From: Amblyornis subalaris
Lineage: Eukaryota > Chordata > Aves > Passeriformes > Ptilonorhynchidae
DNA length: 64,000 bases
NCBI GenBank assembly: GCA_018881555.1
Contig: JACAXG010000132.1
Coordinates: forward strand, 620,001-684,000
Direction: 5' to 3'
Part shown: positions 58,299-64,000 of the stretch, piece after piece
How the letters are laid out: every line of letters starts with the position of its first letter
Numbering within the stretch: position 1 is the first letter of the stretch
Notes under the pieces: generated by a model
Seen by the model: only the letters and a program-made list of their open reading frames with translations
Database searches by the model: none
What the model was told of the DNA's origin: nothing
Made by a program: the position numbers and the translations under genes

Positions 58299-61200
58299 GT
58301 AAACCCATGTGCATATGTCCTGTGGGCGCCTCCTCACTGGTTAAATTTTGTTGTGGTACTTATATGCATGATCAGTTTTGTTCACCTACTTGAGGCTTTT
58401 CAATGCTGAAAGCACGTGGAAAAAATGCAAATGTTACCTTAATAAGCTAACACTGAGGAAAACTGTAGCAGAGTTGATTTTTTTTTAATGTCACTGAACT
58501 ATATTGTGAGCAGAATAGCTTGAAGTTCAATTCTCAAAGCAGCTTTTGTCCTTAGAAAAAAATTCTTTCCAGAGGAAAATTGTGCGCTGGCCAGCGCTAG
58601 CTGTGATGCAGATGGGGCACCTAATTCCCTTGTGAAGGAGACATTGTAGCCATGTAAAAAGGAGAAGATGCAGATGTTTTCCTTGTTCAGATCCTCTCCT
58701 CAGTTAATGCTGTACTATGCACCATGTGTGCACCATGCCATGTGGATCCTGCAATTCTCAGAAAGGCTTTCTTTAAACATACGCTGCAGCATTCCAGAGC
58801 TGTGGCGACACGGATGCCCATTGCAACCTTTCTCCTTCATGTGTCTTTTCTAGTGCTTGACCCATGCTGCATACATAAGTATCTTAGGAATGAAGTTTTT
58901 ACAGACTAATTTCCCTTGCTGCTTCTTTTCTCATGCAGATTTTATTCCTTTCTTGCACTAGTTGCGTTTGTTTGTTCTTAGATAAAAGGTGTGATTTCTT
59001 GTTCACAACCATAGGGCTGCAATCTGAAGTTTCATTAATGTTTGCACAACTTTCTGCCACCATTGTATTTTGAGATACAAGATGTGAATGAATTTCTTCT
59101 ACCCCACAAGCTGATGGATTACTTTTCTTCTTAAGTGTTTAATTTTTCTGTGACTTGTCAAAGTGAGATACCTCAGATGTTTCCATCCTATCAGAGTAGG
59201 GGAGAAGTTTTCTTGACCTCAAGAAAACAGACTCAAGAAGAGCCTAATGTTTTGTTGGGGCAGTAAACCATGGTTCCAGCCTCTTGTCTGAGTGCTGTGT
59301 AAGCAGTGTCCCTAACAGAAATATCCGCTGGCATATTTGGAGACTGAGAGGAAGGATTATACTATGTTACTGAGTCTATTTCAGCATCAAGGAAATGAAT
59401 TCATCATCTGGGGGAACGAATTCCTCAGTCTGTTGTATTTTGGAAAATAAGCTTCTACTTAATTACTTAAAAATATTTTTAAAGTAGCTTTTGTTGTATC
59501 AGAGGAAGAGAACAAAGCAGTCTTATACCAGCTGTCTTTCTGATAAATGTCCCTATATAGACTACCAGAAGCTGTGACATTCCTCTTACCCCATCTTGAT
59601 AATCTGAAAATCTTCTGTGCTGGAGCATCTGCTCCAGAGCAGTAACATAGGAACATCAAATAAATTCTGTTGTTCATTCCCTGGTGGATACATTAGCCAA
59701 CAAGTTATACAATAAGCTTGTGTGAGAAAAAGGGATTACACCAAGACCTAATGGGATCTCTTCCGTAGGAATCAGAAAATTAGAAATACGTTAATGACAG
59801 TGCATGAAGGTATTGATGACTAGAAGAAATGGGACTGACTCTTGACATGATTACATCACCTAAGAAAAAACTCTTACACTAATCTTCAGAATGAGTATTG
59901 TAAACCCACTGCTTAATCCCTGTATATTGTATCAGGGCCCTAGTTCTGCTGCACTTAAGATGGAGAACTCCATCCTGTTGGGGTCATGGCAGCTTTTCTT
60001 GGGCTGTCCTGAAATCTGGGGCCTCATTGCACGACAGGACAAACCTTTTAAATTTGGGGATCATCTGCTGTTTTGTTTCCCAAAATACAGCATCCCTCTA
60101 CCATAGCTTTTCTTTCAAGTTTTGCTGGGGTTTTTTTTATACGAACATGTGGGAGTAGCACTATTTTTCTGATCATACCCCAAAAGCAGCAGGAGCTCTG
60201 CATGTTCACCTGCATAGCATTGAACTGCCTTTAGTAGAGCAAAACTGGAAGCTTGAAAATGAGTTTGAGGGACAAGAGAGGCAGGGATCTCATGTGCAGG
60301 AGACACAGATTACACTACACATGCAAAGGTCACGCTGCTAAAAGGGCTTTTAGTCTCTCAGTCATCATGGGAGTCTGAGACATACATCAGCCACTTGTAT
60401 ATCATCTTTAACCAGCCAGTTTCAGTTTCTTACTATTGGTTATCTTGGTAAGTTTTAGCATGTTCATCAGAGGGCTGTGAGGCTTTTAGTCTTCCTCTGA
60501 AGAACTGATTATTGCTGACAAATGCAACAGAAGGTTTGTTCATCAGTAAGTGAATATTCTTTGTAATGAATGACATTAAGTATGCTGATTAAATAGTAGT
60601 GGCAATCAGTAAGTTCTAACAAAATTAGCACCAAGTGCCCTATTTTTTCTCTTGATGAATCAGATCTATGAAAACCTATTAGAACTCAATCTGTTTCTAA
60701 AGAGTTTCCCTGATTGTTTGTGAAGATGTATCTGAAGGCATCAGTGACATCTTGCCCTTGTTCACCTCCCCTCTGCTTCTGTTAGTTTTCAGAAGCTCTC
60801 CAGAGCCCCGAGAATTGCTCTTCAGGGGGTTGTTTAAGCGTGCTGGAATGCAAAGTGACCTTCACTATTAACTAATGCTATGGAGATCAGTGGAAATGCA
60901 GCAGAATATCCCAGCAGTAAATCTGGCATCCTTACTTGCAATTGCATGTGTTTTTCTAAATCACTTGTGCAACCAGGCTGAAGTGTGGGCTCTGTGTGGC
61001 TCAGCAGTGTAAGCTAATTCAAGAATTATGAACATATCTTAATTTTCAAAGTCATCTGGAGTTCAAGCTGCATTGTCAGGAACATGGATTTTGAAGATAT
61101 TTAACAGCATCAAAAAGCAATTGAATGAAACAGTCTAAAATTTAATTCACTTAGAAGATTTTTGTAGCAAATTTGACATCTCGCACAAAAGCTTCATAGC

Positions 61201-61589
61201 ACAAAAGTATGTGACATATAATCTTAAAACTATAATCTTCACAGAAGAGGGAGATAATAAGATGTTAATCTATTTATCGTTCCAGCTACTACTATGAGCA
61301 AACATCAGATTATTTTGAAAGGTACATGTGTACGTGAATATATGTAATAAATAATTTCTCCCACAGTCCATTCCAGGGCAAGATTACTATAATGTGCTGA
61401 CTTTGGCACAGAATGTGAAATCATTTAGAAGATAAAGCCAGTGCAGAATGTGTCAGCTCGCTTTTTAAAGCAGTGTCCCTCTATGAAAACACACAGCATG
61501 TAATTACTGATCTGAACTAATGGGCTTTTTCTTGCAAGCATTTAAGATATAAAATTTCTGACTGGTCATTTTTTTCCTCTCAAATGATC
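58299..61589. other. Intronic stretch after the candidate exon, no supported gene
   Basis: The stretch is AT-rich with short frames only. A perfect 14-bp palindrome, GCGCTGGCCAGCGC, lies at 58,584-58,597. No further exon is evident. Confidence 0.5.
58584..58597. promoter_or_regulatory. 14-bp GC palindrome
   Basis: GCGCTGGCCAGCGC is its own reverse complement and is followed directly by the overlapping palindrome GCTAGC. Its CpGs stand out in CpG-poor DNA 290 bases after the candidate exon. TGGCCA is a nuclear factor I-like core. The function is unknown. Confidence 0.3.
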
Positions 61590-62110
61590 CAAGTAGGAGC
61601 TTCCTGCTTGAGAGAGGCACTGACTCTGCATCTGTCGCTGCATTGCAGCTGAGATCTTTGAGTCGCTTTGGCTCAGGAGGCTGAGCTGGAGGAGCTCTTT
61701 GCAGAGAAGCTGGAGTTCCTGGTGGTTTTAGCAGCATGTGCCTGGGTTGCCAGGGCATCCAGCCTGGGATGGAGCCAGGAGCTGCAGCCAGTGCTTCAGG
61801 TTCTTGCCTCCACAAATGCAAAAACCAGTCATGCAATGTCCAGCACCTTGCTGAAGATCCAGCACAGCAGCCCCAGCAGCCCAGCCCACAGCCAGCTCTT
61901 CCAGGGCTTGCCAGGTTGGCTGCTGGATGGTGGAGAACCAGAAGCCCAATCTTGGAGACTGCAGACCAGAGTGGTCTGGCAGGAAACCCCAGGAGAAGTG
62001 CCAGGGTTGTCTTGCCCAGTACTTTTGCAAAGAATATTTTGACTGCAAATGAATTAAGGACTCAGAGACAACACTTTCAAAGGCATGAGCATTTAGTTAA
62101 AAGAATTTAT
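61590..62110. other. GC-rich segment with overlapping frames, possible old retroelement
   Basis: About 450 bases (61,590-62,040) are richer in GC and in CAG/CTG words than the flanks. They are open for 124 and 129 codons on the plus strand (61,668-62,042 and 61,736-62,125) and 110 and 106 codons on the minus strand. Just beyond, on the minus strand, ATAATAAATTCTTTTAACT carries an AATAAA signal, an arrangement that could fit a long terminal repeat read on the minus strand. No TG...CA ends, primer-binding site or duplicated target can be fixed. CpGs are scarce here, unlike in the 53.9-kb patch, consistent with an old insertion. Confidence 0.25.
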
Positions 62111-64000
62111 TATCTTTGGAAATAAATAGAAAACTTTCTCTTGGCTTCAGCAAAGTTTGGAATAACATCAGGATAGTTGTTTTTAATTGTTCTGACTATA
62201 CTAAGGAATGAAAGTGAAGAGGTCATGGTAGTTATTTATGTAGTAGGTAATAATTCACTGTGTAAAACCTTTAGCGTTAGTATTCATCTGGGCATGGCAA
62301 GGGATACAGACTAAACTTGAGTTCTCATGGACATTAATTGCAAGAAGAATTGTGTTCACCCAAATAACAAATGAGAATTCATCCAGAATAATTTATATGC
62401 TGAACTGGAGGAATGAGGAATGGAGTGATCATTCTATTTTGAAAGTCAAATTTCAGATTTGTTTTCTGTGCTTAGAGAATGGATTCCAGGTGAGGCTGTG
62501 CACCTGGTTTAGATGCAAGANGATTTATGCATTATTTATCATTAACTGATTATGGAGACAAGAAAAAATGTGAATCTCTTTTGACTTCAGAAGCTCAAAT
62601 TCTATTCATTAGGCTTATAAAAGAAGGACCAAACTTTGTTTTGTTACTTGTGGTAGTCAGAGAGAAATGTTACATTGTTCCCAATCTAGGCAATGCAAAA
62701 TCCAAATTATAACCTTCATGTGATTTTATTTGTTGACCATCAGTTTTATCTGTTGACCGTAGAGTAAACCAAGGATGACTATACATCTATGCTTATCATA
62801 TTTGTATTGTGGTAGGCAAATACAATAATGCAGTATTCCCAGGGAGAATTTCCTTGATTTGAAAAACCGTGCAATTCCTTCTTCCATCCTTTGCATTATT
62901 ACCGGGTCAAACCACAGAACAGCTTTTCTGGGCTGAAATGCAGTCACTGTTTAATAGAGCAGAAAAGAGCCACCATAGAGCAATTGATTCCTGATCCTGT
63001 AAATCACTACCTCTGATCAATGAAGATCTTGTTGCCCTTTGCAGCTTCCCTCAGCCTCCTACCCTAAGCAGTCAGCAAGGGAGAGGTGGGCGAGGAGACT
63101 CTTTTAGGAACTTCTTCATGAATTGGCCATAGGGACATAGAATGATGATGGCAGACAACAGGAAACTAATACAAACATAATAAGTGATAAAGGCACTAGA
63201 GGAGATAATTGACAATACTGTGCTAAGTAAATGGCTTTCAGTTTCATATCTGAATATTTCACAGGAACTTAAAATCATCTGCAGGGTTAATTTGAGATGA
63301 AATAATACTGAAATTGATAAAGTGTGAAGTGATGGATATGCAGTAACATATCCAGTTCTCAGGTCTCCATTCTCAAGTTACTTCCACTATCTTCTGCAGA
63401 AGGGCTTGTTTTGTTTTCCAGATAATTTGCCTGATGTTTCTGGGAGGTTTCCTGAGGGGTTTTGGCTCTGCATGTCTAATTGGTGCTTCCCTTTTGATGA
63501 CCTCAGCAGCATGAAAAGTCTGTAAATCTGAGGGGAGCAAGTCCCCTGTATATTTCTGTAGGCACAAGGATGGAAAGACACTGGAGAGGCACCACAAAGG
63601 TTACTGCTGCAGTGTTCACTGAAGAGCTTTATGGCTGGTGGAGAAGNGTTAAATTTATTTGCCTTTTGGAGAGTAATACACAGTTGTCACTGATCATAAA
63701 TTATCTAAACTGCAGGTGGTCTTTGGTAACGACAAATGCAGACTTTATGACCTATGTTCGAGCTAGTAAACACTGCAGTGCATCTCTGTGCTAGCTGGGC
63801 TAAAAATAGCCCCTAACCCCAGTGAAATCTACTTTAAGGATTTCTGTGTTTAAATAACATTTGTGTTTTACTATCTGCACTGCAAGAGAGAATGAGTAAG
63901 AGGATATGATCAAAATAAGTAAAATCTTTATGGAAAATAAGAAAAGTTTAGGAAAGGAATGATCACAGCAGCCGTGTGTGAAGGGTGATGGCCAACACTG
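62111..64000. other. AT-rich stretch to the window end, no supported gene
   Basis: Only short frames occur, on both strands, without splice or family evidence. Two isolated Ns lie at 62,521 and 63,647. It may still be intron of the same plus-strand gene. Confidence 0.5.

Noticed and set aside
1..64000. Prokaryotic or viral gene systems, CRISPR arrays, operons
   Set aside because: There are no regular spaced repeats, no ribosome-binding sites before long frames and no polymerase or integrase motifs. The CpG depletion, CpG island and SINE show vertebrate nuclear DNA.

Overview
This window is a piece of a bird nuclear genome, most likely from an oscine passerine (songbird). The main evidence is one short element at about 11,177-11,320. 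It has a decayed tRNA-Ile(AAT)-like head fused to a CR1 retrotransposon tail that ends in the CR1-type octamer repeat, which is the architecture of the zebra finch family TguSINE1. The rest fits a bird intron or intergenic region: AT-rich, CpG-depleted DNA with low repeat content, one strong CpG island, no operons and no long conserved ORFs. The window contains no bacterial, plasmid or phage genes, no CRISPR array and no rRNA.

Layout. Positions 1 to about 21,930 look intergenic. They hold the SINE, a poly-T and a poly-C tract, and three unexplained segments that are richer in GC or ORFs (2,459-3,395, 16,061-16,520 and 19,847-20,240). A CpG island spans about 21,930-23,065. Inside it is a plausible first coding exon on the plus strand (22,459 or 22,477 to 22,592) that ends at a good splice donor. 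It encodes a short Ala/Pro-rich N-terminus containing GMPPPPPSLPQLLHK. I do not recognise the gene. The next 35 kb reads as its first intron. It contains enhancer-like clusters of motifs (near 28,500 and 40,750), a 63-nt hairpin at 31,345-31,407, a TATA-like site beside a CpG patch at 42,765-42,905 and a second small CpG cluster at 53,925-54,150. A second plausible coding exon is at 58,221-58,298. It has 26 codons' worth of sequence, is symmetric in phase 1-1, and has four CpGs in CpG-poor surroundings. The first exon leaves phase 2, so it cannot splice directly to this one; at least one more exon would be needed. A weak candidate that fits both phases lies at 24,444-24,505.

The most useful points for follow-up are the exon chain of the unrecognised gene, the hairpin, the two intragenic CpG patches, and a sharp drop in isolated single-base N calls. 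There are 42 Ns up to position 20,132 and only 12 in the following 44 kb. I found no defined multi-gene system here. Most open reading frames in the window are chance frames in non-coding DNA.
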